Assembly: GCA_002281575.1 (NCBI GenBank)
Contig: NCGN01000015.1
Span: 1-64,000, forward strand
Source of the DNA: Sphingobacteriia bacterium 28-36-52
GTDB lineage: Bacteria > Bacteroidota > Bacteroidia > Chitinophagales > Chitinophagaceae
Length of the DNA stretch: 64,000 nt
Direction: 5' to 3'
This document shows, piece by piece, positions 45,047-55,208 of the stretch; position 1 is the stretch's first letter; every line of letters begins with the position of its first letter. The translations under genes were made by a program, and so were the position numbers. Under the pieces are notes generated by a model that saw nothing but the letters and a program-made list of their open reading frames with translations, was not told where the DNA came from and searched no databases.

Positions 45047-45991
45047 ATGGTTCACGAAAAATTACAGGGCTTAATTTCTGCGCCCTTTACACCAATGCAT
45101 GCAGATGGTAGTGTCAATTTAACATTGATACCTGCTTATTATGCCCTTTTAAAAGCCAATGGGGTTACTGGTGCTTTTATTTGTGGTTCAACAGGCGAAG
45201 GAGTTTCGTTAACTAAGAACGAAAAAATGGCGGTAGCAGAAGCCTGGGCTGCTTGTACTAAAAATGATCCTCAATTTTCAGCCATGCCATTATTGGGTGG
45301 AACTTGTATTGCCGATGCAAAAGAATTGGCATTGCATGCACAAGCAATAGGATTAGATGCTGTTTCATTTACTGCGCCTTCTTATTTTAAACCAGCCAAT
45401 GTAGAAGTACTGGCAGCTTGTTGCAAAGAAATTGCAGCAGTGGTTCCTGATATGCCTTTTTATTATTACCATATTCCCGTATTAACAGGAGTTGGTTTTC
45501 CTATGTACGATTTACTAAAAGCGGTGGATGGAATAATTCCCAATTTTGCTGGAGTAAAATATACACACGAAGATTTCATGGATTTCTTGAGTTGCCTTCA
45601 ATACCAGAATGGCAAGTACGATATGGTTTGGGGTAGAGATGAAAATATGTTGCCTGCGCTGGCTATTGGCACCAAAGCATCCATAGGAAGCACTTATAAT
45701 TATGCTGCTCCTTTATACCATGAATTAATTGAAGCTTTTAATAATGGCGAATTACAAAAAGCGCAAATTTTACAACAACAATCCATTGATATGATTAGAT
45801 TGTTGGGAAAGTATGGTGGTATTGCTACGGGTAAAGCATATATGAAACTAATTGGATTAGATTGTGGTAGCTTTAGATTACCAGTAAAAAATATGGATGC
45901 AGCCCAAGTTGAGCAATTCCAAAAAGATGTGGCGCTGTTAGGATTTGAACAGTTTAGCTCTAAAATGCCTACTGTAACAAATGCCCTTTAA
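45047..45991 (+). CDS. nanA: N-acetylneuraminate lyase (DHDPS/NAL family)
   Basis: A 314-residue TIM-barrel aldolase splitting Neu5Ac into ManNAc and pyruvate. Family motifs: GSTGEGVSLT (pyruvate carboxylate binding), the tyrosine region FYYYHIPVLTGVGF and the Schiff-base lysine in FAGVKYTHEDF. NAL rather than dihydrodipicolinate synthase is supported by the surrounding sialidase, epimerases and transporter. Its TAA overlaps the ATG of the next gene (TAATG). Confidence 0.93.
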   Translation: MVHEKLQGLISAPFTPMHADGSVNLTLIPAYYALLKANGVTGAFICGSTGEGVSLTKNEKMAVAEAWAACTKNDPQFSAMPLLGGTCIADAKELALHAQAIGLDAVSFTAPSYFKPANVEVLAACCKEIAAVVPDMPFYYYHIPVLTGVGFPMYDLLKAVDGIIPNFAGVKYTHEDFMDFLSCLQYQNGKYDMVWGRDENMLPALAIGTKASIGSTYNYAAPLYHELIEAFNNGELQKAQILQQQSIDMIRLLGKYGGIATGKAYMKLIGLDCGSFRLPVKNMDAAQVEQFQKDVALLGFEQFSSKMPTVTNAL

Positions 45992-47157
45992 TGAAACGAT
46001 ATTATTATATCATTTGTATGCTGTTTATGTTAAAAGCTGATACCATTTTAGCTCAACATCCAGCTGAATGGTCGGTACAATTTGCTATTGCATCTACTTT
46101 ACCTTCAACTGCGGGGAAGCAAATATCTACTGGATTTGCTGGTGTTGTTACAGGGGTACATCAAAATCATTTATTGGTGGCAGGCGGTGCTAATTTTCCA
46201 GACGCCATGCCATGGCAAGGCGGTAAAAAAATGTACCATTCCGAAGTTTTTGTATATAAACAAGACAATGGTGAATTACAATTAATCAATCAACATTCAA
46301 AGCTACCAGAATCAATTGCTTATGCTGCCGTATGTACAACTTCTGAAGGAATTTTATATATAGGAGGAGAAAACGAAAACGGCATTTCAAATAAAGTGTG
46401 GATGCTACAGTGGAATCAGCAAAAGCAAGCTGTACACTTGATTGCCTACCCTTCCATACCAATTGCTTTAACCAATGCTGCAGCAACTATTATACACAAT
46501 AAAGTTTTTGTTGCAGGTGGTGAAACTGTTCAAGATGCTTCGATGCAATTTTTTGAGTTAGATTTAAACAATCTAAAAGCCGGTTGGAAAACACTACCGG
46601 TGCTTCCACACGCAGTTTCACATACGCTACTTATAGGTTTAGCCCACGAAACAAAACCTAGTTTGTATTTAATTGGTGGTAGAAAAAAAAATACCAATGG
46701 CGTCAGTAGTTTATACAATAACATGTATGAATATGATTTACTAACCCAAACCTGGAATGAAAAAACAGCATTGCCTTATACATTAAGTGCGGGCACAGGT
46801 ATTTGGTACAACTTAGACCAAATTGTTGTATTTGGTGGAGACAGGGCCACGGTATTTTCTCAAGTAGAAAAATTGCTTGCTGATATTGCTGCAGAAGCCA
46901 ATCCAGCCAAAAAGCAAGCTTTAATAGACCAAAAAAATCAGTTACAAGAAACCCATCCAGGATTTAGTAAGGAAGTATTATTGTATAAAGCCAATACAAA
47001 CCAGTGGCAAGTTATTGGTACAATTCCGTATGACACACCTGTTACAACTACTGCGGTAAAATGGAATAATGCTATTATACTGCCATCTGGTGAAACTAAA
47101 GCAGGTGTAAGGTCTCCCTATATTTTAAAAGCTACCATCCACAACAAAAACCAATGA
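45991..47157 (+). CDS. nanM: N-acetylneuraminate epimerase (Kelch-repeat, NanM-like)
   Basis: A 388-residue exported protein (signal ending ADTILAQ) with a six-bladed Kelch propeller: repeated segments such as LLVAGGANFPDAMPWQGGKK, ILYIGGENENG, KVFVAGGETVQD and LYLIGGRKKN. NanM interconverts the alpha anomer released by sialidase and the beta anomer, speeding uptake. It overlaps both neighbours (TAATG before, ATGA after), showing tight coupling. Confidence 0.9.
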   Translation: MKRYYYIICMLFMLKADTILAQHPAEWSVQFAIASTLPSTAGKQISTGFAGVVTGVHQNHLLVAGGANFPDAMPWQGGKKMYHSEVFVYKQDNGELQLINQHSKLPESIAYAAVCTTSEGILYIGGENENGISNKVWMLQWNQQKQAVHLIAYPSIPIALTNAAATIIHNKVFVAGGETVQDASMQFFELDLNNLKAGWKTLPVLPHAVSHTLLIGLAHETKPSLYLIGGRKKNTNGVSSLYNNMYEYDLLTQTWNEKTALPYTLSAGTGIWYNLDQIVVFGGDRATVFSQVEKLLADIAAEANPAKKQALIDQKNQLQETHPGFSKEVLLYKANTNQWQVIGTIPYDTPVTTTAVKWNNAIILPSGETKAGVRSPYILKATIHNKNQ

Positions 47158-48395
47158 TCCAAAATAAAAAATATCCATGGATAGTAGTAGCGTTGCTTTG
47201 GGTAGTAGCCTTACTCAATTATATGGATCGGCAGATGTTAAGCACTATGAAGCCATCTATGCAAATAGATATTCAAGAGTTGCAATCTGCTACCAATTTT
47301 GGGTATTTAATGGCCATTTTTTTGTGGATCTATGGTTTCATGAGTCCTATATCGGGCATGATAGCAGATCGATTGAATCGCAAATGGTTAATTGTGGGAA
47401 GTTTATTTGTATGGAGTGCCATCACATTTGCGATGGGCTTTGCAAAAACATTTGATCAGTTGTATTGGCTTAGAGCAATGATGGGTATTAGCGAAGCATT
47501 GTATATACCAGCAGGTTTGTCTTTAATTGCCGATTACCATAGTTCAAAAACAAGGTCATTGGCGGTAGGCATTCATATGACTGGATTGTATATGGGACAG
47601 GCATTAGGGGGATTTGGTGCAACCATTGCAGCAGTGTTCTCTTGGCAAAATGCATTCATCAGTTTTGGCTTAATTGGTATTGTTTATTCGGGGGTATTGA
47701 TTTTGTTTTTGAAGGATAAGCAATCGGATATCGCTGCAAACGATGGCTCAGCAATTGCACAAACAAAAAGAATTCCATTACTGAAGGGATTCGCTACTTT
47801 ATTTACCAATATCTCTTTTTGGGTGATCCTATTTTATTTTGCCGTTCCTAGTTTACCGGGGTGGGGAGTAAAAAATTGGTTGCCTACATTATTTTCAGAG
47901 AACCTTGGTATTGACATGTCTAAGGCAGGGCCACTGTCTACTATTACCATTGCCGCATCTTCTTTTTTAGGAGTTATTTTTGGTGGCGTTCTTTCCGATA
48001 AATGGGTACAAAAAAATATACGAGGAAGAGTATACACCAGTGCCATAGGTTTGGCCATGACCATTCCTGCATTGTTATTGATAGGGTTGGGTAATTCCAT
48101 GATTCATTTGGTGGGAGCAGTTTTCTTTTTTGGTTTTGGATATGGTATGTTCGATGCCAACAATATGCCCATACTCTGTCAATTTATTTCTTCTAAACAT
48201 AGAGCAACTGCTTATGGACTCATGAATATGATTGGGGTTTTTGCAGGGGCATTTATTACGAATTTATTAGGGAAAAGTTCCGACGCAGGAAGCCTTGGTA
48301 AAGACTTTGCCATGATGGCATTGGTGGTAGTTGCTGCACTGGCTGTTCAATTATTGGTACTAAGACCAAAGCAAAATGATTTTGTAGACGCATAA
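47154..48395 (+). CDS. MFS transporter, probable sialic-acid importer
   Basis: A 413-residue, 12-TM major facilitator of the anion:cation symporter type (LLNYMDRQMLSTMKPSMQ, the loop motif GMIADRLNRKWLI, and GGVLSDKWVQKNIRGR in the second half). Placed between nanM and the sialidase, it most likely moves Neu5Ac across the inner membrane, like NanT of Bacteroides and Tannerella. The substrate is inferred from context only. Confidence 0.88.
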   Translation: MIQNKKYPWIVVALLWVVALLNYMDRQMLSTMKPSMQIDIQELQSATNFGYLMAIFLWIYGFMSPISGMIADRLNRKWLIVGSLFVWSAITFAMGFAKTFDQLYWLRAMMGISEALYIPAGLSLIADYHSSKTRSLAVGIHMTGLYMGQALGGFGATIAAVFSWQNAFISFGLIGIVYSGVLILFLKDKQSDIAANDGSAIAQTKRIPLLKGFATLFTNISFWVILFYFAVPSLPGWGVKNWLPTLFSENLGIDMSKAGPLSTITIAASSFLGVIFGGVLSDKWVQKNIRGRVYTSAIGLAMTIPALLLIGLGNSMIHLVGAVFFFGFGYGMFDANNMPILCQFISSKHRATAYGLMNMIGVFAGAFITNLLGKSSDAGSLGKDFAMMALVVVAALAVQLLVLRPKQNDFVDA

Positions 48396-48404
48396 AAAGA
48401 CTAT

Positions 48405-49967
48405 ATGAAAAAAAATATTTTTTATTTTTTATTCCTGTTATTGTTGATACCCGCAGTTGGTTGTGCAAAAAAATCAACTACACCTGTGGTAGGTGAAGTA
48501 AAAGCATCTGCATATACCCCAACTATTCCTGTTTTAAAAGGATTGGCTACCAATGCCATATTGAGGGTAAATATTTTTATTCCTGCAGATAATGCAGCAC
48601 AACAATATACAGGAATCAATTGCAGCATCAATGCCAGCGCCATCAGCGGCATTGAAAATATTGCGGTATATCAAACCAGTGCAGAACCATTTTCAACTAA
48701 TACCCCCCTTGCGAATAGTAAGCCTAACAGTGCCAATTTTAATGTACCAGTTACATTGAAGTTGGCGCCCGGGCTTCATTTTATTTGGTTTAGTGTAACA
48801 TTGAATAACGCAGCAAGTATTGATCATACAATAGAATTGCGCGCAACCCAATTAGTGCAATCAAATGGAAAAACGTTGACCATTAGTGAACCTGCAGGTA
48901 ATTATGCAAAGCTAAAAGGAACAACCGTGCGCAAAGCAGGAGACGACAATGTAAATACCTATCGCATACCAGGCATTGCTACAACCAATAAAGGAACCTT
49001 ATTGTCTGTGTACGATATAAGATATAAAAATAGTGCCGACTTGCCAGGTAATATTGATGTGGGTTTAAGCAGATCTACCGATAGTGGTAAAACTTGGGAG
49101 CCTATGAAAATTATTATGGATATGGGAGCGCCGCACGAGAACAACGGAGTGGGTGATCCAGCAATACTATTTGATCCCATCACCAAAAAAATATGGGTAG
49201 CCGCATTGTGGAGCAAGGGTAATCGTTCTATTGCAGGATCGTTACCAGGCATTTCGCCAGATACTACAGGGCAATTTGTTTTAGTAAGTAGTAACGATGA
49301 TGGACTTACTTGGTCTGCACCTTATACCATTACACCTCAAATTAAAAATCCCAAATGGCATTTGTTTTTTAACGGGCCAGGGTCGGGAATTGCCATGAAA
49401 GATGGTAAGCTGGTTTTTGCAGCACAATATTGGAATGAAAATAAAATGCCTTATTCTACAATTATTTATAGTGCCGATCATGGTAATACTTGGATTGGAA
49501 ATTTAAATGGACCAAAGTCTAATACCACTGAAAGTCAGGTAGTAGAAACCACGCCAGGCACATTGATGTTGAATATGCGCGACAATAGAGGTTCGTATAG
49601 AAGTGTTGCTACCACTACTAATTTCGGAACCAGTTGGACGGAGCATGCTACTTCGTACAATGCCTTACAAGACCCAGTTTGTATGGGCAGTTTAATTAAA
49701 GCCAATGTAAAAGTAAAAGGCGTATTAAAAGAAGTATTGTTCTTTAGCAATCCCAATACCACCAGTGGAAGATATGATATGACTATTAAAGCCAGTTTAG
49801 ATTTAGGACAAACCTGGTTGCCTGCAAATCAATTATTAGTTGATGAACGAAATTGTTACGGCTATTCTTCATTAACACAAATTGATGCAGAAACCATTGG
49901 CATATTATACGAAGGAACCAAGGACTTGTATTTCGTAAAAGTGCCAGTTGCATCTATTATTAAATAG
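48405..49967 (+). CDS. nanH: Sialidase (GH33), lipoprotein
   Basis: A 520-residue exo-alpha-sialidase anchored as a lipoprotein (signal ending IPAVGC). An N-terminal beta-sandwich domain (about residues 35-170) precedes the six-bladed catalytic propeller, which begins TYRIPGIATTNKGTLLSVYD with the YRIP arginine motif. Four Asp-boxes are visible: STDSGKTW, SNDDGLTW, SADHGNTW and SLDLGQTW. ERNCYGYSSL holds the nucleophile tyrosine. It releases terminal sialic acid for the downstream genes. Confidence 0.95.
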   Translation: MKKNIFYFLFLLLLIPAVGCAKKSTTPVVGEVKASAYTPTIPVLKGLATNAILRVNIFIPADNAAQQYTGINCSINASAISGIENIAVYQTSAEPFSTNTPLANSKPNSANFNVPVTLKLAPGLHFIWFSVTLNNAASIDHTIELRATQLVQSNGKTLTISEPAGNYAKLKGTTVRKAGDDNVNTYRIPGIATTNKGTLLSVYDIRYKNSADLPGNIDVGLSRSTDSGKTWEPMKIIMDMGAPHENNGVGDPAILFDPITKKIWVAALWSKGNRSIAGSLPGISPDTTGQFVLVSSNDDGLTWSAPYTITPQIKNPKWHLFFNGPGSGIAMKDGKLVFAAQYWNENKMPYSTIIYSADHGNTWIGNLNGPKSNTTESQVVETTPGTLMLNMRDNRGSYRSVATTTNFGTSWTEHATSYNALQDPVCMGSLIKANVKVKGVLKEVLFFSNPNTTSGRYDMTIKASLDLGQTWLPANQLLVDERNCYGYSSLTQIDAETIGILYEGTKDLYFVKVPVASIIK

Positions 49968-49994
49968 TATTTGATTGCTTAAAAATAATTTGAC

Positions 49995-51176
49995 GTGATA
50001 TATTCTACAAAAGAATTGGCTGAGTTGGCTTCTTTCTACTCCAACCAGTTATTGAATAGTACCATTCCATTTTGGTTTCCAAGATCTTTTGATCAGGAGT
50101 ATGGTGGATTTTTGTTGATGCGAGATGCAGATGGAACCTTGATTGACGACGATAAAGCCGTTTGGATACAAGGTAGGGCCACCTGGATGTTGTCTACTTT
50201 ATACAATACCGTAGAACAAAAACCAGAATGGTTAGCCGGTGCAAAACTGGGATACGATTTTTTAAACAAATATTGTTTTGATACCGATGGGCAAATGTTT
50301 TTTCATGTAACCAGAGATGGCCAACCCATAAGAAAGCGTCGTTATTTTTTTTCTGAAACATTTTATGTGATTGCAGCCGCCGCGTACGCAAAAGCTTCTG
50401 GAGATGAGGAAGCGGCCGCCAATGCAAGACGTGTATTTGATTTATGTATTCAATATGCAACTACACCCGGATTGTTGCAACCTAAGTATACCAAGACCCG
50501 ACCAAGTAAGGGTATTGGGGTACCTATGATTATGATGAATACCGCGCAACAATTGCGGGACAACATTGGGTATGCACCCTGCGATGAATGGATTACAAAA
50601 TGGATAGATGAAATTGAGCGCTATTTTGTAAAAGACAATATACAATGCGTAATGGAACAAGTTGCGCCGGATGGATCAATCATAGATCATATAGATGGAA
50701 GAACTTTGAATCCCGGACATGCAATGGAAGGGGCTTGGTTTATATTGCACGAAGCCAAGCATCGCAACAACGACCCGCACTTAATTAATTTAGGATGCAG
50801 AATGTTAGATTATATGTGGGAGCGGGGATGGGACAAAGAGCAAGGCGGCATACTTTATTTTAGAGATGTATATAATAAGCCAGTGCAAGAGTATTGGCAA
50901 GACATGAAATTTTGGTGGCCACATAATGAAGTAATCATTGCCACTTTATTGGCTTATTTAATGACGGGCAATCAAAAATATGCGGAGTGGCATAAAATGG
51001 TGCACGATTATGCCTATGCACATTTTTTAGATATGCAATATGGCGAATGGTTTGGTTATTTGCATCGTGATGGAACTGTTGCACAAACAGCCAAGGGAAA
51101 TTTATACAAAGGCCCCTTTCATTTACCTCGACAAGAATGGTATTGCATGCAAATACTTAAATCGTATTTGTCATGA
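49995..51176 (+). CDS. nanE: N-acylglucosamine 2-epimerase (AGE/RenBP family, NanE type)
   Basis: A 393-residue (alpha/alpha)6-barrel epimerase converting ManNAc to GlcNAc, as in the Bacteroides nanLET pathway, which replaces the ManNAc kinase route. GTG start. Conserved segments: YGGFLLMRDADG, WIQGRATWMLSTLYN, LNPGHAMEGAWF, and FWWPHNEVIIATLLAY with a catalytic histidine. Its stop overlaps the next ATG by 4 bases. Confidence 0.92.
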   Translation: MIYSTKELAELASFYSNQLLNSTIPFWFPRSFDQEYGGFLLMRDADGTLIDDDKAVWIQGRATWMLSTLYNTVEQKPEWLAGAKLGYDFLNKYCFDTDGQMFFHVTRDGQPIRKRRYFFSETFYVIAAAAYAKASGDEEAAANARRVFDLCIQYATTPGLLQPKYTKTRPSKGIGVPMIMMNTAQQLRDNIGYAPCDEWITKWIDEIERYFVKDNIQCVMEQVAPDGSIIDHIDGRTLNPGHAMEGAWFILHEAKHRNNDPHLINLGCRMLDYMWERGWDKEQGGILYFRDVYNKPVQEYWQDMKFWWPHNEVIIATLLAYLMTGNQKYAEWHKMVHDYAYAHFLDMQYGEWFGYLHRDGTVAQTAKGNLYKGPFHLPRQEWYCMQILKSYLS

Positions 51177-54100
51177 GTTTGCTGCGCTTAGGGCTAATGT
51201 TTTGTTTGACTTTAATTATTGCGCAAAGTATGCTAATAGCGCAGTCTTCGCTTGTGTCAGTTTCTCGCGAAGCAGAAATATTGAGCGTTAATAAAATATT
51301 CACTGATCATATGGTGCTGCAACGAGACCAACCCATTCATATATGGGGAAGGGGATTGCCGGGCGCTGCAGTTAAGGTTTCGCTTAGCCGCACAAGCTTA
51401 AGTATTGCTGATTCAAAAACTTTGTCAAGCGTTGTTAAATCAGTTGTAACAAGTGTACGTTTAGACAGCAGTTGGTCGGTTAATTTGCCAGCGCTAAAAG
51501 CGAGTACAACTCCCCATGAAATAAAAATTAATTCAGGCAAAAAAAATATACGCATCAGCAATGTATTGATGGGTGATATTTGGATTTGCATTGGTCAAAG
51601 CAATATGGAGTGGCCCATGCAACGCGAAATGTATTATCGCGAAGCAATTAAAACAGCCAATCAACCCTTACTCCGATTTTATAATCCAACGTACGCTGGA
51701 AAAAATGTTTTCAACCAATATTTTTCTGATTCAGTTTTGCAAATGATGCAACCTGAAAAATTCTTTGCGCCTACTAGTTGGCAAGTGAGCGATAGCAATA
51801 GTTTCAGGGCTATGAGTGCAGTGGCTTATTATTATGGGAAGTCTATTGTTACTAACACACAAGTACCCATTGGGCTTATTAATTTATCTATTGCTGGGGC
51901 TCCGCTAGAAACATTTATAGGAGTAGATGCATTGAAATCGGATGAGCGTTTTGCAGCTAAAGCAATTGAACCATGGTTAACCAATCCTGCCATTCCTATA
52001 TGGGTAAAAGAAAGGGGCAATCAAAATTTACGAGTAGGAACCAATCATCCATTTAAACCTGGCTTTACATATACAGCAGGCATTGAGCCCTTATTTCCAT
52101 TGGCTATAAAAGGAATCATCAATTACCAAGGGGAGAGCAATGCACAGGAAATGGAGCGAGTAAATGAATATGCTGCATTAACGCAATTGATGGTGCAAGA
52201 TTATCGAACCCGTTTTAAGCAATCGCAATTGCCTTATTATTATGTTCAGCTTTCCTCTATAGACACCTTAAAATACAAAGGTCATTTTTGGGGAACCTTT
52301 AGAAATGAGCAGCGAAAAATTTTAGATTTAATTCCAAATAGTGGAATGGCAGTATGCACCGATTATGGATTAAACGACAATGTGCATCCTACCAATAAAA
52401 AAATAGTGGGAGAAAGATTGGCTAAATGGGCGTTGAGCCAAACCTATAAAAAAAATATACTGGCATCAGGTCCATTGCCCTTGCGAGCCCAATACGCCAA
52501 TGGCAAATTAATTGTTGAGTTTAAATATGTTGGTGGGGGATTAAAAACGTCTGATGGTATGGCTTTGCGCGGTTTTTCATTAGATGGAATTCATTCGGCT
52601 GAAGCAACTATTCAGCAAAATAGCATTCATATTCTTAGTTCAACAAAACCTGAAATGGTTTATTATGGATGGAAGTCTTTCAATGAAGGAAATTTGGTAA
52701 ATAAGGAGGAACTTCCAGCATCAACGTTTAAAATAAAAGTTGATGTACAACAAATATTATTACCGCAATATCCTGATTCAATATTTAATACTTATTATCA
52801 CCAGCGGTATAGTTTGTTTAAAGCATTGCCAAATGATGCGGCTTCCTTGTCCTCTTCTAAGCGCGATATTATTTTTTTAGGAAATAGCATTAATGATGGC
52901 AGTGAATGGTATGAGCTGTTTAATGATATCCGTATCAAGAACAGAGGAATCAGTGGCGATATTACTGCGGGAATTTTACACCGATTAACAGAAATAAGTA
53001 ATCGCAAGCCAGCTAAAGTTTTTTTAATGATTGGCATTAACGATTTGGGTAGGGGGCTATCACCCGATTCGGTTGCGAAAAATATATTGCTGATGAACGA
53101 TTATCTGCAACAAGAAAGCCCTAACACGCAAGTGTATATTCAAAGTATTTTACCAGTGAATCCAAGCTTCGGAAAATTTGCTGGACAAACCAGTAAGCGA
53201 GAACAAATAAATCAAACCAATGCACTACTAAAAGCCGCTTCCACCAAACACCATTACGAGTTTATAGATTTGCACAGCGAGTTTGTAGATGCACAGGGAA
53301 ACTTAGATGCCAAATATACAAATGATGGATTGCACTTAGTAGGAGCGGGTTATATGCATTGGCGACACTTGATTTATCCGAAAGTATTTGGGTTAACCCA
53401 TCAGCCTGCATTAATTCCAATGCCCAAGCAAGTGAAATGGAATAAGGAGTATTATACCATTGACCCATCTAAATCTTTGGCAGCGCAAGTGAAGATTGAG
53501 CTAATCAGTTCAGCTCAGCATAAAGAGTGGTATGAATTAATTGTTCGCCCCAATCAAATCACTATTAAAGCTGCTACGCAGCATGGCGTATTCAATGCCC
53601 TACAAACCTTGCAACAATTGGCACGCAATGGACAAACCATTGTTGCCTGCGAAATTAAAGATGCACCCGCATTTGCTTGGAGGGGTTATATGATTGATGT
53701 GGGAAGAAATTATATGTCTATGAATTTGCTGAAACAGCAAATAGATATCATGGCCAAATACAAATTGAATGTATTTCATTTTCATGCAACAGAAGATATT
53801 GCTTGGCGAATAGCTCTTAAACAATATCCGCAATTAACAGCACCCGAAAATATGTTGCGCAATAAGGGAATGTATTATACCGAAGCAGAAATAAAAGAGT
53901 TAATTGCTTATTGTAAAGCGCGCAATATTTTATTTGTTCCAGAAATTGATATGCCCGGTCATAGTGCAGCATTTAAGCGAGCTATGAAAGTAGATATGCA
54001 ATCCGATTCAGGAATGGTGTACATCAAAAATATACTCAAGGAATTTTGCACTACTTATGATATTCCTTATATCCATATTGGGGCCGACGAAGTAAAAATT

Positions 54101-55162
54101 ACCAATCCCAATTTTATACCTGAAATAACTCGTTATATCCAAAGCTTTGGAAAGAAAGTAATTGGCTGGCAACCCGGCGGAAATTTTTTAGACAGTACCA
54201 TCCGACAATTATGGATGGACGATTTAGGAAAAATCACCAACAACAAGCAAGTGCAATACATCGATTCAAGGCATTTGTATTTGAATCATATGGATCCGTT
54301 GGAATCGGTAACTACTATTTTTAACAGGCAGTTGGCCAATAGGGACAGTGGAAACCATAATGCACTCGGTGCAATTATTTGTACATGGCACGATAGAGCA
54401 GTGGCCACACAAGACAATGTATTAACTATGAATCCTGTGTATCCAGCTATGTTGGCATTTGCAGAAAGAAGTTGGAACGGCGGCGGTAAAGCAGGTTGGG
54501 TTGCCAATATAAGTGATGGGAATGAAAAAGCATATGTTGAATTTGAACAGCGATTATTGAGTCACCAAGAACAATATTTTAAAGAGCTGTCTTTTCCTTA
54601 TCAAGCGCAAGCTGCATTGGAATGGAAGCTCTACGGGCCTTTCACAAACAATCCTAATGCTAAAGAAGACCTGTGGCCCGAGCAAAACTCATCAAAATAT
54701 TTTCACAAAACCGTAAAGGGCGGAACAGTGGTTCTGCGTCATTGGTGGGCGCCTTTAATAAAGGGGGCAATTGATTCACTCAAGCCCAATACTGTTTGGT
54801 ATGCTACCACAAAAATCTGGAGTAACGAAAATGAAACAAAGCCATTCTGGATAGGGTTCAATAATTTATCGCGTTCGCCTGCAACAGATTCCCCTCCAGC
54901 TTTTGCTTGGAATGAACAGAACGCAACCGTTCAAATAAACGGCACAATGGTTCTACCACCAGTATGGAAAAGAGCAGGGCAAAAAGGGAATGCAGAAATT
55001 CCATTGATAGACGAGGGATACGAGTACCGCGAACCTACTATGATTCCTTTGAAAAAAGGATGGAATGAGGTTCGCATCAAAATGCCCATAGGAAAACTCA
55101 GCGGAAAAGATTGGCAGAATCCTGCTAAGTATATGTTCACATTTGTGCCAGTAGTTCGTTAA
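51173..55162 (+). CDS. Three-domain enzyme: sialate O-acetylesterase, SGNH/GDSL esterase and GH20 beta-hexosaminidase
   Basis: A 1329-residue exported protein. Domain 1 (about 40-520) is a sialate O-acetylesterase-type SGNH hydrolase with WICIGQSNMEWPM (serine 143). Domain 2 (about 555-740) is a second GDSL esterase: IIFLGNSINDG (serine 572), FLMIGINDLGRG and the NDGLHLVGAGYMHW His block. Domain 3 is GH20: an N-terminal alpha/beta part (about 745-830), the barrel beginning WRGYMIDVGRNYM, and the catalytic pair D972-E973 in HIGADEVKI. A beta-rich tail closes it. It would remove O-acetyl groups from sialic acid and then terminal HexNAc. Each part is known, but I do not know this exact order as a described architecture. 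Confidence 0.9.
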   Translation: MSLLRLGLMFCLTLIIAQSMLIAQSSLVSVSREAEILSVNKIFTDHMVLQRDQPIHIWGRGLPGAAVKVSLSRTSLSIADSKTLSSVVKSVVTSVRLDSSWSVNLPALKASTTPHEIKINSGKKNIRISNVLMGDIWICIGQSNMEWPMQREMYYREAIKTANQPLLRFYNPTYAGKNVFNQYFSDSVLQMMQPEKFFAPTSWQVSDSNSFRAMSAVAYYYGKSIVTNTQVPIGLINLSIAGAPLETFIGVDALKSDERFAAKAIEPWLTNPAIPIWVKERGNQNLRVGTNHPFKPGFTYTAGIEPLFPLAIKGIINYQGESNAQEMERVNEYAALTQLMVQDYRTRFKQSQLPYYYVQLSSIDTLKYKGHFWGTFRNEQRKILDLIPNSGMAVCTDYGLNDNVHPTNKKIVGERLAKWALSQTYKKNILASGPLPLRAQYANGKLIVEFKYVGGGLKTSDGMALRGFSLDGIHSAEATIQQNSIHILSSTKPEMVYYGWKSFNEGNLVNKEELPASTFKIKVDVQQILLPQYPDSIFNTYYHQRYSLFKALPNDAASLSSSKRDIIFLGNSINDGSEWYELFNDIRIKNRGISGDITAGILHRLTEISNRKPAKVFLMIGINDLGRGLSPDSVAKNILLMNDYLQQESPNTQVYIQSILPVNPSFGKFAGQTSKREQINQTNALLKAASTKHHYEFIDLHSEFVDAQGNLDAKYTNDGLHLVGAGYMHWRHLIYPKVFGLTHQPALIPMPKQVKWNKEYYTIDPSKSLAAQVKIELISSAQHKEWYELIVRPNQITIKAATQHGVFNALQTLQQLARNGQTIVACEIKDAPAFAWRGYMIDVGRNYMSMNLLKQQIDIMAKYKLNVFHFHATEDIAWRIALKQYPQLTAPENMLRNKGMYYTEAEIKELIAYCKARNILFVPEIDMPGHSAAFKRAMKVDMQSDSGMVYIKNILKEFCTTYDIPYIHIGADEVKITNPNFIPEITRYIQSFGKKVIGWQPGGNFLDSTIRQLWMDDLGKITNNKQVQYIDSRHLYLNHMDPLESVTTIFNRQLANRDSGNHNALGAIICTWHDRAVATQDNVLTMNPVYPAMLAFAERSWNGGGKAGWVANISDGNEKAYVEFEQRLLSHQEQYFKELSFPYQAQAALEWKLYGPFTNNPNAKEDLWPEQNSSKYFHKTVKGGTVVLRHWWAPLIKGAIDSLKPNTVWYATTKIWSNENETKPFWIGFNNLSRSPATDSPPAFAWNEQNATVQINGTMVLPPVWKRAGQKGNAEIPLIDEGYEYREPTMIPLKKGWNEVRIKMPIGKLSGKDWQNPAKYMFTFVPVVR

Positions 55163-55208
55163 AGCGCTGGCGGAGTCTCATTATGATTGATTGTTTAAAA
55201 TTTTCAAA

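Noticed and set aside
50442..50660. Minus-strand frame inside the epimerase gene
   Set aside because: Shadow of nanE; no signal, no domain, no promoter box.
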